Assembly: GCA_946222885.1 (NCBI GenBank)
Contig: CAMIAK010000002.1
Span: forward strand, 186,001-250,000
DNA length: 64,000 nt
Direction: 5' to 3'
Origin: an uncultured Nesterenkonia sp.
GTDB taxonomy: Bacteria > Actinomycetota > Actinomycetes > Actinomycetales > Micrococcaceae
A program made the translations under genes and the position numbers. Below, piece by piece: positions 51,474 through 60,041 of this stretch; the stretch's first letter is position 1; the number at the start of each line of letters is the position of its first letter. The notes beneath the pieces are model-generated. The model was not told where the DNA came from. It saw only the letters and a list, made by a program, of their open reading frames with translations, and did no database searches.

Positions 51474-52670
51474 GTGTTCGGGCCCTACTCACGTATTCTC
51501 CGCGCCCCGCATGTTCGATCCCGGCTGGGTGCCGTCTTTCTCAGCTCGATGCCCCTGGGGATGCTCTCACTGGCGATCGTGCTCTGTGCCCACGAATGGA
51601 CCGGAGAGCTGCGTGCGGCGGGGCTGCTCAGCGGGCTGTTCGGCCTGGGCAACGCTGTCGGCCTGACCCTGCAAGGCTGGCTCGTCGACCGGCGCAGCGC
51701 GCGCACGGTCATACTGATGACCGGCTCCACCTGTTCCTCGGCTCTGCTCGGGTTCGTCGCAGCGGGGGTCTTCGGGGCTCCCCTCTGGGTCGTGGCAGCC
51801 GCGGGAGGGGTCGCTGGCCTCTCAGTTCCTGCGATCACAGCGGCGGTGAGGTCCTGGCTGCCTGGAGTGTTCGCAGACGACGGCGTCCGGGGAACCTCCT
51901 ATGCCCTGCTTTCGGCCCTGTTCCGCGGAGCCGTCACCCTCGGCCCGCTGCTGGTCTCTGCAGCGATGGTGCTGGGTGGTCCCGAGATCGCGGTGGTGCT
52001 GGCGGCCCTGTTGATCATGGCGGCGACCTGTCTCTTCTCCTTCGCAGGGCCCCGAACGGCCGCGCAGAAACCCGCTGCCTCGGCCCCGGGAGAAGACTCC
52101 GGAACGTTCCTGACGCCGGGGCTGCTCACGCTGCTGGTCTCTGCCGGTTTCATCGGCTTCGCAGTCGGAGTCATCGCCGTCGCCGTCCCTGGGGTGATGA
52201 CTTCGGCCGGAGCCTCCGTGCTCGCCGGACTGGCCTTTGCGGCACTGGCTCTGGGGGAGCTGCTGGCGGCGCTGGGATTCGGAGCCCGCAACTGGCCGGG
52301 GCAGCGGCGCACCCAGCTCCTGGTGGCCCAGCCGCTGGTGGCCTGTATGGCGGTGCTGGTCTTCCTGGCCGGCCCGCACCCGTGGTTTCTGGTCCTGGTG
52401 ATGTTCGCTGCGGGTGTGGTCCGAGCACCGGTCTCGATCCTGCAGTCCTCTCTGCTCGATGACGTCACACCGAAGACTCACCTGGGGAGGAGCTACTCGG
52501 CGCTGGTGGCTGTCACCCTGGTCTCCCATGCCGCCGGGAGTGCGGCGGCAGGAGTGCTCGCGGACCGGGCCGGCGCCCACCAGGCGCTGCTGGCGCCCGT
52601 GATCACCCTGCTGCTCGCAAGCCTGTGGATCGCCATGAGGTACCCGACGCTGAAGACCTCTTCTCGATGA
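51474..52670 (+). CDS. MFS transporter
   Basis: A 398-residue major facilitator with 11-12 predicted transmembrane segments. LQGWLVDRRSARTVIL between helices 2 and 3 is the MFS motif A region; a second half begins near residue 215 after a cytoplasmic linker. GTG 51474 follows the Shine-Dalgarno GGAGGT at good spacing; the frame is open 63 bases further upstream. Substrate unknown; drug efflux is a guess from the divergent-free pairing with a TetR regulator 68 bp downstream on the same strand. Confidence 0.82.
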   Translation: MFGPYSRILRAPHVRSRLGAVFLSSMPLGMLSLAIVLCAHEWTGELRAAGLLSGLFGLGNAVGLTLQGWLVDRRSARTVILMTGSTCSSALLGFVAAGVFGAPLWVVAAAGGVAGLSVPAITAAVRSWLPGVFADDGVRGTSYALLSALFRGAVTLGPLLVSAAMVLGGPEIAVVLAALLIMAATCLFSFAGPRTAAQKPAASAPGEDSGTFLTPGLLTLLVSAGFIGFAVGVIAVAVPGVMTSAGASVLAGLAFAALALGELLAALGFGARNWPGQRRTQLLVAQPLVACMAVLVFLAGPHPWFLVLVMFAAGVVRAPVSILQSSLLDDVTPKTHLGRSYSALVAVTLVSHAAGSAAAGVLADRAGAHQALLAPVITLLLASLWIAMRYPTLKTSSR

Positions 52671-52738
52671 CCATGCTCCTATTATGTCCTGTACTGTAAC
52701 GGAATCGGAGATCGGCGCAGGTGATCGGAGGATATGGA

Positions 52739-53347
52739 ATGAACGGAAGATCCCGGGGCAGGCCGGCCAGCCCGGAGATCACGCAGGCGCTGCTGGCGGC
52801 GGCCAGAGAGGTGATGCAGGAGAAGGGTTATGGCTCGCTGACCGTAGACGGCCTGACGGCGCGGGTCGGAACCAGCCGTCCGGCCTTCTACCGCCGATTT
52901 CCCACCCTGGGGCACCTGGCCTGCGAGGTCCTCCTGAATGAGTACCAGGCCTCGGAGGCCGGTTCCGAAGGGAACCTTGAGACCGACCTGCTGAGGCTCC
53001 AGCAGGAGGATCTGGCGATGTTCACCTCACCACTGATGCGCAAGAACCTGGTGGGACTCCTGGAGGCCGTACGATCCGACAGCAGCCTGAGGGATCTGTA
53101 CAGGACGCGCTTCATCTCCCCTCGTCGCCAGAACGTCGAGCGGCTCATCAGCTCTGCGGTGAGGCGGGAGGAGATCCCGCCGCCCTCCGTCAGCCTCGCC
53201 CTGATCAATGACCTGCTGGTCGGACCCCTGCTGTCCCGTGCTGTGCTGCCCCTGGAGGAGCCGCTCGACGATGAGCTGGCTCAGGAGACCGTCTCGGTCG
53301 TCATGTCCGTGCTCCGGGATTCGAGCTCGGAACGGCCCGGAGGATGA
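52739..53347 (+). CDS. TetR family transcriptional regulator
   Basis: A 202-residue regulator. The N-terminal TetR helix-turn-helix spans residues 10-55 (ITQALLAAAREVMQEKGYGSLTVDGLTARVGTSRPAFYRRFP). The C-terminal ligand and dimer domain resembles the TetR_C-type seen with AcrR-like proteins. ATG 52739 has GGAGG seven bases upstream. The gene follows the MFS gene on the same strand, so it probably controls that exporter; the ligand is unknown. Confidence 0.88.
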   Translation: MNGRSRGRPASPEITQALLAAAREVMQEKGYGSLTVDGLTARVGTSRPAFYRRFPTLGHLACEVLLNEYQASEAGSEGNLETDLLRLQQEDLAMFTSPLMRKNLVGLLEAVRSDSSLRDLYRTRFISPRRQNVERLISSAVRREEIPPPSVSLALINDLLVGPLLSRAVLPLEEPLDDELAQETVSVVMSVLRDSSSERPGG

Positions 53348-53374
53348 GACCACCGGCGACGACGAAGGCTCGCC

Positions 53375-53827
53375 TCAGCGCTGCGGCCTGATCCGGCTCG
53401 CGGCAGGGTTCCAGTCGGTGCCGGCGGCGGAGGCGTCCATCGCCTCGTTGCTGAGTGCGTCGGCGTCGCCGTTCTCCTTGCGGGGGATCCAGGTGTAGCG
53501 CACCTGGGTGGGCGGCAGGATCGCTGCGGCCTCGGCGGCCAGGCGCTTCATGTCCTCATGCTTGATCTTCCACCGCCCGCTCATCTGCTCCACCACCAGC
53601 TTGGAGTCCATCCGGACCTCCACCGAGGCGCCCGGGTCGATCTCCCGGACCAGGGTCAGCCCGTCGATGAGCCCGGTGTACTCGGCCACATTGTTGCTGG
53701 CCTTGCCCAGCGGGGTGGCCTTGGCGGCGATGATGCGGCCCCCGCTGTCGCGGACCAGGGCTCCAGAGCCTGCGATGCCGGGGTTCCCGCGGCTGCCGCC
53801 GTCGGCTTCGACGATGAGATCAGTCAT
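53375..53827 (-). CDS. ribonuclease HI family protein
   Basis: A 150-residue RNase H fold protein that would cut the RNA strand of RNA-DNA hybrids. The catalytic residues are Asp9 in VEADGGSRGNPG, Glu49 in NNVAEYTGL, Asp74 in VRMDSKLVVEQMSG and Asp121/Asp123 in NGDADALSNEAMD. In many actinobacteria this protein is fused to a CobC-like acid phosphatase; that domain is absent here. It follows the Nif3 gene by 106 bp on the same strand. Confidence 0.9.
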   Translation of the reverse strand: MTDLIVEADGGSRGNPGIAGSGALVRDSGGRIIAAKATPLGKASNNVAEYTGLIDGLTLVREIDPGASVEVRMDSKLVVEQMSGRWKIKHEDMKRLAAEAAAILPPTQVRYTWIPRKENGDADALSNEAMDASAAGTDWNPAASRIRPQR

Positions 53828-53933
53828 GGGGAGATAAGCCTCTCGCTGTGGTGACCCGGGATTTCAGGCGTGATGGTCGGCGCCGCGGCAGCCGGCCGAG
53901 AGACGGCAGGACATGTGCCGCCGTCGGAACAGC

Positions 53934-54779
53934 TCAGTGACCGGGAGTGATCACGAAGTCCCAGGGGTCTGTGTTGATGCCGCTGACTGCGACCTCGACA
54001 TCATAGCCGCGGTCGGCGACCGCGCGGTCCAACCCCTGGGCGGCTGCGGGCAGCCACATCCACTCGCTGGCGAAGTGCGAGACGTCGATCAGATACGGGC
54101 GCTGGTCTCCTGCCGCCTCGCGGGCCTCGGAGGCGGGATGATGACGCAGGTCCGCGGTGATATACACATCAGCCTCGGCCTCCCGGGCGGCCCCCAGCAG
54201 CGAGTCTCCGGCCCCGCCGCAGAGCGCCACGCGCCGGATGAAGGCGTCGCGGTCCCCGGCCACCCGCACGCCGCCCGCCACGGAGGGCAGGACGGAGAAG
54301 ACGGTGGAGGCGAACTCGCCCAGCGTGGTGCCGTGCGGGAGGGTGCCGATCCTTCCGAGGCCCTCTTCCTCGAGGCCGTCCTCCGCAGGCTTCAGCGGCA
54401 TCGCGTCCTGCAGCCCGAGGATCTCGGCGAGGACGTCGTTGACCCCGCCCACGGCGGAGTCCCCGTTGGTGTGTGCGGTCAGCAGCGCACAGCCGGATTC
54501 GATGAGGCGGTGCACCAGCTCACCCTTGAAGGTGCCGGCCTCCACGGTGTTCACCGGGCGCAGGAGCAGCGGGTGATGGGTGATCAGCAGGTCGGCGTCG
54601 GCCTCGCAGGCCTCCTCCACTACGGCCCGGACCGGATCCACTGCGAAGTGGATCTTCCGCACTTCGGCGTTCCGCCGTCCGGCGACCAGCCCGACGGCGT
54701 CCCATGATTCCGCCAGGGAGGTGGGCCAGAGCTCCTCGGTGATCTCGAGCACGTCCTGCAGTGATGGGGTCTGCGCCAT
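53934..54779 (-). CDS. Nif3-like dinuclear metal center hexameric protein
   Basis: A 281-residue Nif3/YbgI family protein that forms a toroidal hexamer with two metals per subunit. Metal ligands are in LLITHHPLLLR (two His), LLTAHTNGDSAVGGVND, and ISHF-like YLIDVSHFASEW near the C-terminus with the last His and Glu. Its role may lie in metal handling or as a GTP cyclohydrolase I-like fold; none is established. In relatives a C4 zinc-ribbon gene lies between this gene and RNase HI, but not here. Confidence 0.92.
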   Translation of the reverse strand: MAQTPSLQDVLEITEELWPTSLAESWDAVGLVAGRRNAEVRKIHFAVDPVRAVVEEACEADADLLITHHPLLLRPVNTVEAGTFKGELVHRLIESGCALLTAHTNGDSAVGGVNDVLAEILGLQDAMPLKPAEDGLEEEGLGRIGTLPHGTTLGEFASTVFSVLPSVAGGVRVAGDRDAFIRRVALCGGAGDSLLGAAREAEADVYITADLRHHPASEAREAAGDQRPYLIDVSHFASEWMWLPAAAQGLDRAVADRGYDVEVAVSGINTDPWDFVITPGH

Positions 54780-54848
54780 GAGCCCTTTCTACCACGGGGC
54801 TGCGGCTCTCCAGCTGAGCCTCGGGGCGCGCCGGGATCTTCCGGGCGT

Positions 54849-54854
54849 TACCAT
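54849..54854 (+). promoter_or_regulatory. -10 box (TACCAT) of rnpB
   Basis: TACCAT lies 9 bases before the first P1-helix base of the RNase P RNA, the correct place for its promoter. Confidence 0.45.
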
Positions 54855-54863
54855 GGACGCTCA

Positions 54864-55303
54864 GGGACGGGTTGGCCGGGTCATCGCGGCTGCCTCCAGG
54901 CCCCGCCGGACACGTGGCCATGCTGCGCGGACGGCGGATAACGGCAGGCGCCGAGGAACGTCCGGACTCCGCAGGGCAGGATGGTGGGTAACGCCCACTC
55001 GGGGAGACCCGCAGGCCAGTGCCACAGAGAACAGACCGCCCGGGGCCATGTCCCGGGTAAGGGTGAAACGGTGGTGTAAGAGACCACCAGCGCACCGGGC
55101 GACCGGTGCGGCTCGGTAAACCCCATCCGGAGCAAGGCCGAACAGGATGTGTAGGAGCCCAGGCTCCAGGAGGGCTGCCCGCCCGAGCATCCGGGTTGGC
55201 CGCTTGAGGGCCGTGGCAACACGGTGCCCAGATGGATGATGACCGGCGCCGGGGGAGCGATCGCCCGGCGTCACAGAATCCGGCGTACACGCCAACCCGT
55301 CCC
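54864..55303 (+). ncRNA. rnpB: RNase P RNA, bacterial type A
   Basis: The catalytic RNA of RNase P, which matures tRNA 5' ends. The ends pair as P1: GGGACGGGTTGGC (54864-54876) with GCCAACCCGTCCC (55291-55303). Conserved core stretches are present in order: GAGGAACGTCCGGACTCC, ACAGAGAACAGACCGCC, GGTAAGGGTGAAACGGTGG, and near the 3' end ACAGAATCCGGCGTACA. The length of about 440 nt fits actinobacterial type A RNAs. The exact ends are inferred from P1. Confidence 0.93.
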
Positions 55304-55323
55304 GCTCCCCATAGACTGTCCCC

Positions 55324-55339
55324 AACGAGCTCTCTCGTT
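55324..55339 (+). terminator. Small hairpin after rnpB, possible terminator
   Basis: AACGAG (55324-55329) and CTCGTT (55334-55339) form a 6-bp stem with a CTCT loop, directly followed by T. It lies downstream of a possible gap -10 box TAGACT (55312-55317), so it would also be in the gap leader. Confidence 0.35.
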
Positions 55340-55373
55340 TAGACAAGGACGTCTATCGGAAGGAAACATCACT

Positions 55374-56834
55374 GTGCCCACCAGCGCAGAGCAGCAGACT
55401 CAGCAGCAGCTTCAGCAGTGGATCGAGCGGGAGGCTCAGGCCGAGGCCATGATCCCCCTGATCGGCCGGCTCTACCGGGAGAACAACGTCGTCACCGGGA
55501 TCTACGGCCGCAAACTCGTCAACCAGTCCGCCACGGACATCCTCAAAGCGCACCGCTTCGCCCGCCAGGTCGATGAGACCGAGCTTCCCATCTCGGAGAC
55601 CCTCCCGCTGGTGGAGGCGCTCACCCGGCTGGACCTGGGAGCCTCCACCATCGACATCGCCCGGCTCAACGCCAAGTACCGCAGCTCCGGCTCCGCGGAC
55701 CTGGACTCCTTCCTGCGCGAGGAGCTGGACGGCATCGTCGGGAAGAGGGGAGAGGGCCAGGCCGAGCCGCGCGACGTCGTCCTCTACGGCTTCGGCCGCA
55801 TCGGCCGCCTGCTGGCCCGCATCCTGGTCGGCCGGGCCTCCTCGGCCACCGGCCTGCGGCTGCGCGCCATCGTGGTCCGCAAGGGCGCGGAGAACGACCT
55901 CGCCAAGCGCGCCTCCCTGCTGCGCCGGGACTCCGTGCACGGGCCCTTCGACGGGTCCATCCGGCTGGATGAGGAGAACGGCGCGATCATCGCCAACGGC
56001 ACCTACATCAAGGTGATCTACGCCGATGACCCCGCCCAGGTCGACTACACCCAGTACGGGATCAGCGACGCCGTCGTAGTGGACAACACCGGGCGCTGGC
56101 GCGACGAGGAGGGGCTCAACCAGCACCTCCGGTCCGAAGGTGTCTCCCGGGTCCTGCTGACCGCCCCCGGAAAGGGCGACATCAAGAACATCGTCTATGG
56201 CGTCAACCAGGACGACATCACCGAGGACGACCGCATCCTCTCCGCGGCCAGCTGCACCACCAACGCGATCACCCCGGTGGCCAAGCTCATGCACGAGGCC
56301 TACGGGATCGACCACGGGCATGTGGAGACGGTGCACTCCTACACCAATGACCAGAACCTGATCGACAACTTCCACAAGGGCGAGCGCCGCGGACGTTCGG
56401 CCGCGCTGAACATGGTGCTCACCGAGACCGGCGCCGCCAAGGCCGTCTCCAAGGCGCTGCCCGAGCTGAAGGGCAAGCTCTCCGGCAACGCCATCCGGGT
56501 TCCCACCCCGGACGTCTCCATGGCGATCCTGAACCTGGAGCTGGAGAAGGGGACCACCAAGGAGGAGCTCAACCGCTTCCTGCGCAGGGAGTCCCTGGAG
56601 GGGGAGCTGCATCAGCAGGTCGACTACATCGATTCCGCCGAAGTGGTCTCCACCGACTTCGTGGGGACCAGGGCGGCCGGGATCGTGGACGGGCTGGCCA
56701 CCATCGTCAACGGCACCCAGGCGATCCTCTACGTCTGGTACGACAATGAGTTCGGCTACTCGGCACAGGTGGTTCGGGTGCTGGAGCATATGACTGCCTC
56801 AGCCCCCACCAAGTATCCTCGAGTCGGTGAATAG
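55374..56834 (+). CDS. gap: glyceraldehyde-3-phosphate dehydrogenase, long (GapB-type) form
   Basis: A 486-residue enzyme with an unusual 125-residue N-terminal extension before the Rossmann domain (VVLYGFGRIGRLLARILVG). The catalytic Cys is in SAASCTTNAITP; HSYTNDQNLID and RVPTPDVSMAIL are conserved. The long form resembles Corynebacterium GapB, which works in the gluconeogenic direction and can use NADP, so this is probably not the glycolytic GapA. GTG 55374 follows the Shine-Dalgarno GGAAGGAAA. The mptB start lies within the last codons. Confidence 0.93.
   Translation: MPTSAEQQTQQQLQQWIEREAQAEAMIPLIGRLYRENNVVTGIYGRKLVNQSATDILKAHRFARQVDETELPISETLPLVEALTRLDLGASTIDIARLNAKYRSSGSADLDSFLREELDGIVGKRGEGQAEPRDVVLYGFGRIGRLLARILVGRASSATGLRLRAIVVRKGAENDLAKRASLLRRDSVHGPFDGSIRLDEENGAIIANGTYIKVIYADDPAQVDYTQYGISDAVVVDNTGRWRDEEGLNQHLRSEGVSRVLLTAPGKGDIKNIVYGVNQDDITEDDRILSAASCTTNAITPVAKLMHEAYGIDHGHVETVHSYTNDQNLIDNFHKGERRGRSAALNMVLTETGAAKAVSKALPELKGKLSGNAIRVPTPDVSMAILNLELEKGTTKEELNRFLRRESLEGELHQQVDYIDSAEVVSTDFVGTRAAGIVDGLATIVNGTQAILYVWYDNEFGYSAQVVRVLEHMTASAPTKYPRVGE
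56814..56819 (+). promoter_or_regulatory. -10 box (TATCCT) of mptB, leaderless and inside the gap 3' end
   Basis: TATCCT is followed by seven bases and the GTG start at 56827. The promoter is inside the gap coding sequence. Confidence 0.45.
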
Positions 56835-58545
56835 AACAGGGCCGCATCAGGAACACCCGCGAACGGCCGCTCCCGCGCAGGATGGGGGCGGCCTTTCGCC
56901 GTCCGCACCCGCGTCCTCTGTCGGGCAGGCCGCGTCCGTCCTGCGCGCGGCCTCCCCTCTGCGGGCAGGGCTGGGGCGGACGGGGGTGCGCGGACCGGTG
57001 CTGGAGGGCCTCTTCGGCTCCCTGCTGGTGCTGCTGGGCTCCTTCGGCGTGGGCTGGCTGGCCAACGCCTCCAGCATCAACCGGTGGGAGTGGGTCATCC
57101 CGCTGCGCACCACCCCGGAGGGCGTGACTGCCAGCACCATCGCGCTGACCGTGGGCTGCTGGTTCATGTTCCGGGCTTGGCTGCGGCTGGGCCGGGCGCT
57201 GCGCGGCTGGTCCGCGGGTTCGCTGTCCACGGTGAACTGGGCCACCGCGGTCTGGTCGCTGCCGCACCTGGTCTGTCTGCCGATCTTCTCCCGCGATGTC
57301 TACGCCTACGTCAACCAGGGCCGTCTGGTCCTCGCCGGCGAGGACCCCTACGTGGTGGGGGTCTCCCAGCTGGACAACTGGTTCCACTTCGGCACCGACA
57401 TCATGTGGGCCCATTCGGAGACCCCCTACGGGCCGATGTTCCTGTGGATCGAAGCCCTGGTCATGCGGATCACCGACAACGCGGTGGACCCGGCGGTCTT
57501 CCTGTTCCGGCTGGCCTGCGTGGCCGGCGTCGTGCTGATCATGGTCTACGTGCCCAAGCTGGCGCGTCTCTTCGGCGTGGACGGGGCCCGGGCGCAGTGG
57601 ATCACCGCGGCGAACCCGCTCTTCATCATCAGCTTCATCTCCTCGGCCCACAACGACGCCCTGATGATGGGCTTCGCCCTGGCCGGAGTCTATGCCGCCG
57701 CCCGCGGGCGAGGAGTCCTGGGCACAGTGCTGGTGACGGTCTCCATCGGGATGAAGCTGATCACCATCGTTCTGCTGCCGTTCATCGGCCTGCTCTGGGC
57801 CGCCCACATCGCCCATCGGCGCGGGATGGGGGAGGCCGCCTGGCTGCTGCGCTTCCGGTGCTGGTTCCTCACCGCGGGGATCTCCGGGGCGATCCTGCTG
57901 GTGGTCGGCTGGATCAACGGCTACGGCATCGGGTGGCTGGGCGTGCTGGCCGGCACCGGCGACACCGGCAAGTCCTTCTGGTCGCCCATGGGCATCGCCG
58001 ACACCATGCTGACCGACCTGCTGCTGGCCTTCGGACTCGAGGCCGACTGGACCCTGGACACCATGCGGGTGATCGGCCGGCTGTCCTCGGTGGTGATCGT
58101 GCTGGGGCTGATGTTCTGGGGCCGGGACAAGCACATCGTCCAACGCATGACTTGGGCCTTCACCGCCCTGGTGGTGCTCAGCCCGATCATCCACCCCTGG
58201 TACCTGCTCTGGCTGCTTCCGCTGTTCGCCGTCACCGGCATCCGCAACGACTGGCAGACCAAATGGGTGTTCTTCACCGTCGGATTCTTCATCTGCTACG
58301 GCGCCCAGGACCAGCTCCACGTGTGGCAGTTCCTGGACCTGGACGAGGAGATGCTGCGCACCTCGCTGATCACCTCTGTCATCTGCATGGTGCTCATCGG
58401 GCTGATGCGCAGCACCCGCTGGGCGGTCTTCGACGGCTGGTTCCTCTCGCCCATCACCCTGCGCATCCCGGGCCGGACCGATGGGCAGGGCCAGCCGAAG
58501 ACGGTGACGCTCTTCGCCGAACGCGGCAGAGACCCGCTCCCATGA
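56827..58545 (+). CDS. mptB: polyprenol-phosphomannose-dependent alpha-1,6-mannosyltransferase (MptB-like)
   Basis: A 572-residue GT-C glycosyltransferase with about 12 transmembrane segments. The first periplasmic loop carries the acidic motif FSRDVYAYVNQGRLVLAGEDPY; ANPLFIISFISSAHNDALMM and SPIIHPWYLLWLLPLF are also family features. MptB builds the alpha-1,6-mannan core of lipomannan from polyprenol-phosphate-mannose outside the membrane. GTG 56827 overlaps the gap stop. It is followed by a DUF2079 and an acyltransferase gene, a probable envelope polysaccharide operon. Confidence 0.88.
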   Translation: MNRTGPHQEHPRTAAPAQDGGGLSPSAPASSVGQAASVLRAASPLRAGLGRTGVRGPVLEGLFGSLLVLLGSFGVGWLANASSINRWEWVIPLRTTPEGVTASTIALTVGCWFMFRAWLRLGRALRGWSAGSLSTVNWATAVWSLPHLVCLPIFSRDVYAYVNQGRLVLAGEDPYVVGVSQLDNWFHFGTDIMWAHSETPYGPMFLWIEALVMRITDNAVDPAVFLFRLACVAGVVLIMVYVPKLARLFGVDGARAQWITAANPLFIISFISSAHNDALMMGFALAGVYAAARGRGVLGTVLVTVSIGMKLITIVLLPFIGLLWAAHIAHRRGMGEAAWLLRFRCWFLTAGISGAILLVVGWINGYGIGWLGVLAGTGDTGKSFWSPMGIADTMLTDLLLAFGLEADWTLDTMRVIGRLSSVVIVLGLMFWGRDKHIVQRMTWAFTALVVLSPIIHPWYLLWLLPLFAVTGIRNDWQTKWVFFTVGFFICYGAQDQLHVWQFLDLDEEMLRTSLITSVICMVLIGLMRSTRWAVFDGWFLSPITLRIPGRTDGQGQPKTVTLFAERGRDPLP

Positions 58546-60020
58546 GTCAGGCCGCGATGCCCCGGGCGCACCGGCTGCAGCTGAGCCTGCTGCTGCTGGC
58601 CGTGGGCGTCCTCTACCTGGCCCATTCGCTGCTGCGCTTCCGGAACTTCGAGGCCCGCGGCTATGACCTCGGCATCTTCGACCAGGCGGTCCGCCAGTAC
58701 GCGCTGCTGAAACCGCCGGTCGTGCCGATCAAGGGGGAGGGCTTCCACCTCCTGGGAGACCACTTCCACCCGATCATCGCCGCGCTGGCCCCGCTGTACT
58801 GGCTCTGGGACGACCCCCGGATGCTCAACATCGTCCTGGTGGTCCTGCTGGTCTCCTCCGCGGTCCCGGTCTACCTGGTGGTCCGGGGATGGTGCGGCCA
58901 CCGGGCTGCGATGCTCTCCGCGGCGGCGATGCTGCTCTGGTGGCCCTTCCAGTCCTTCGTGGACTGGGACTTCCACGAGATCGCCTTCGGCGTGCCGGTC
59001 ATCGGCTGGGTCGTCTGGGCCCTCGAACGACGCCGGCCCTGGCTGGTGGTCGGGCTCTCCTCGGTCCTGCTGCTGGTCCGGGAGGACCTCGGCGCCACGC
59101 TGGTGGCCATCGCCGCCGTGCTGGCGCTGCGGAGGTTCTGGGTCCCGGCGACGGTCCTGGCCGTCCTGGGGCTGGCGGGTTTCTGGTTCGCCGTCGGCGT
59201 CGTGATCCCGCACTTCGCCCCCGACGGCGAGTTCGGCTACTGGGAGTACACCGCCCTGGGCGCGACGGCGGGCGCGGCGCTCACCACGCTGGTCACCCGT
59301 CCCTGGACGGTGCTGCCGGTGCTGGTGGACCATCCGCTGAAGCTGGGCCTGCTGCTGGCGCACTTCGTCCCGCTGTGGCTGCTGCCGCTGCTCTCGCCCT
59401 ATGTGCTCATCGGCCTGCCGATCCTGGTCTCCCGGCTGCTCAACGACCGGCTCACCGTCTGGGGGCTCGTCTACCAGTACGACGCCATCCTGGTCCCGGT
59501 CTTCCTGCTGGCGGCCCTGGACGTGCTGCGGCGGATCGGCGCCCGCCGCTGGGGCGTACGGCCTGCGCTGTGGCTGCCCGGCGGGATGCTCATCCTCACC
59601 GCGGCCGGGGGAGCGGCGATGGCGCACACGGTCCCGCAGGAGCATCAGATCTTCCCGCTGCACCGGACCTACACTGCGGAGAACTGGGGCTTCGACGAGC
59701 GTGCCCAGGCCCACCAGCGGGCGGTTGAGGTCATCCCCGACGGCGCCTGTGTGGAGGCCGCCGACACCGCCGCACCCCATCTGACCCACCGGGCCTATGT
59801 GGGGCTCAACGGGACCCTGGAGGAAGACCATGTCACCTGGATCATCATCGACGAGGCCGAGGATGAGCTCGGCGGCACCGACCCGCTCACCCCGCAGGAG
59901 GCCTTCGAACGTGCGGAGCGGCTGGGCTTCGAGCCTGTCATCGAGGACGACCACGGGCTCTGGGTGCTGCACCGGGACATCCCCGACGCCCCGGTCTGCC
60001 ATGAGTATCTGCAGCGCTGA
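58542..60020 (+). CDS. DUF2079 family membrane protein (GT-C-like)
   Basis: A 492-residue membrane protein with about 10 hydrophobic segments. The DUF2079 signature near the N-terminus is RNFEARGYDLGIFDQAVRQY, followed by LLGDHFHPIIAALAPLYW and DWDFHEIAFGVPVIGW, with conserved acidic and His residues in the outer loops as in GT-C glycosyltransferases. The C-terminal 120 residues are soluble. The exact reaction is unknown. ATG 58542 overlaps the mptB stop (ATGA). Confidence 0.88.
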   Translation: MSQAAMPRAHRLQLSLLLLAVGVLYLAHSLLRFRNFEARGYDLGIFDQAVRQYALLKPPVVPIKGEGFHLLGDHFHPIIAALAPLYWLWDDPRMLNIVLVVLLVSSAVPVYLVVRGWCGHRAAMLSAAAMLLWWPFQSFVDWDFHEIAFGVPVIGWVVWALERRRPWLVVGLSSVLLLVREDLGATLVAIAAVLALRRFWVPATVLAVLGLAGFWFAVGVVIPHFAPDGEFGYWEYTALGATAGAALTTLVTRPWTVLPVLVDHPLKLGLLLAHFVPLWLLPLLSPYVLIGLPILVSRLLNDRLTVWGLVYQYDAILVPVFLLAALDVLRRIGARRWGVRPALWLPGGMLILTAAGGAAMAHTVPQEHQIFPLHRTYTAENWGFDERAQAHQRAVEVIPDGACVEAADTAAPHLTHRAYVGLNGTLEEDHVTWIIIDEAEDELGGTDPLTPQEAFERAERLGFEPVIEDDHGLWVLHRDIPDAPVCHEYLQR

Positions 60021-60041
60021 GGGGCGGTATCCTTGACGCCC

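Noticed and set aside
52692..52698. TACTGTA palindrome as the TetR operator
   Set aside because: Seven bases are too short to support an operator without a longer symmetric flank.
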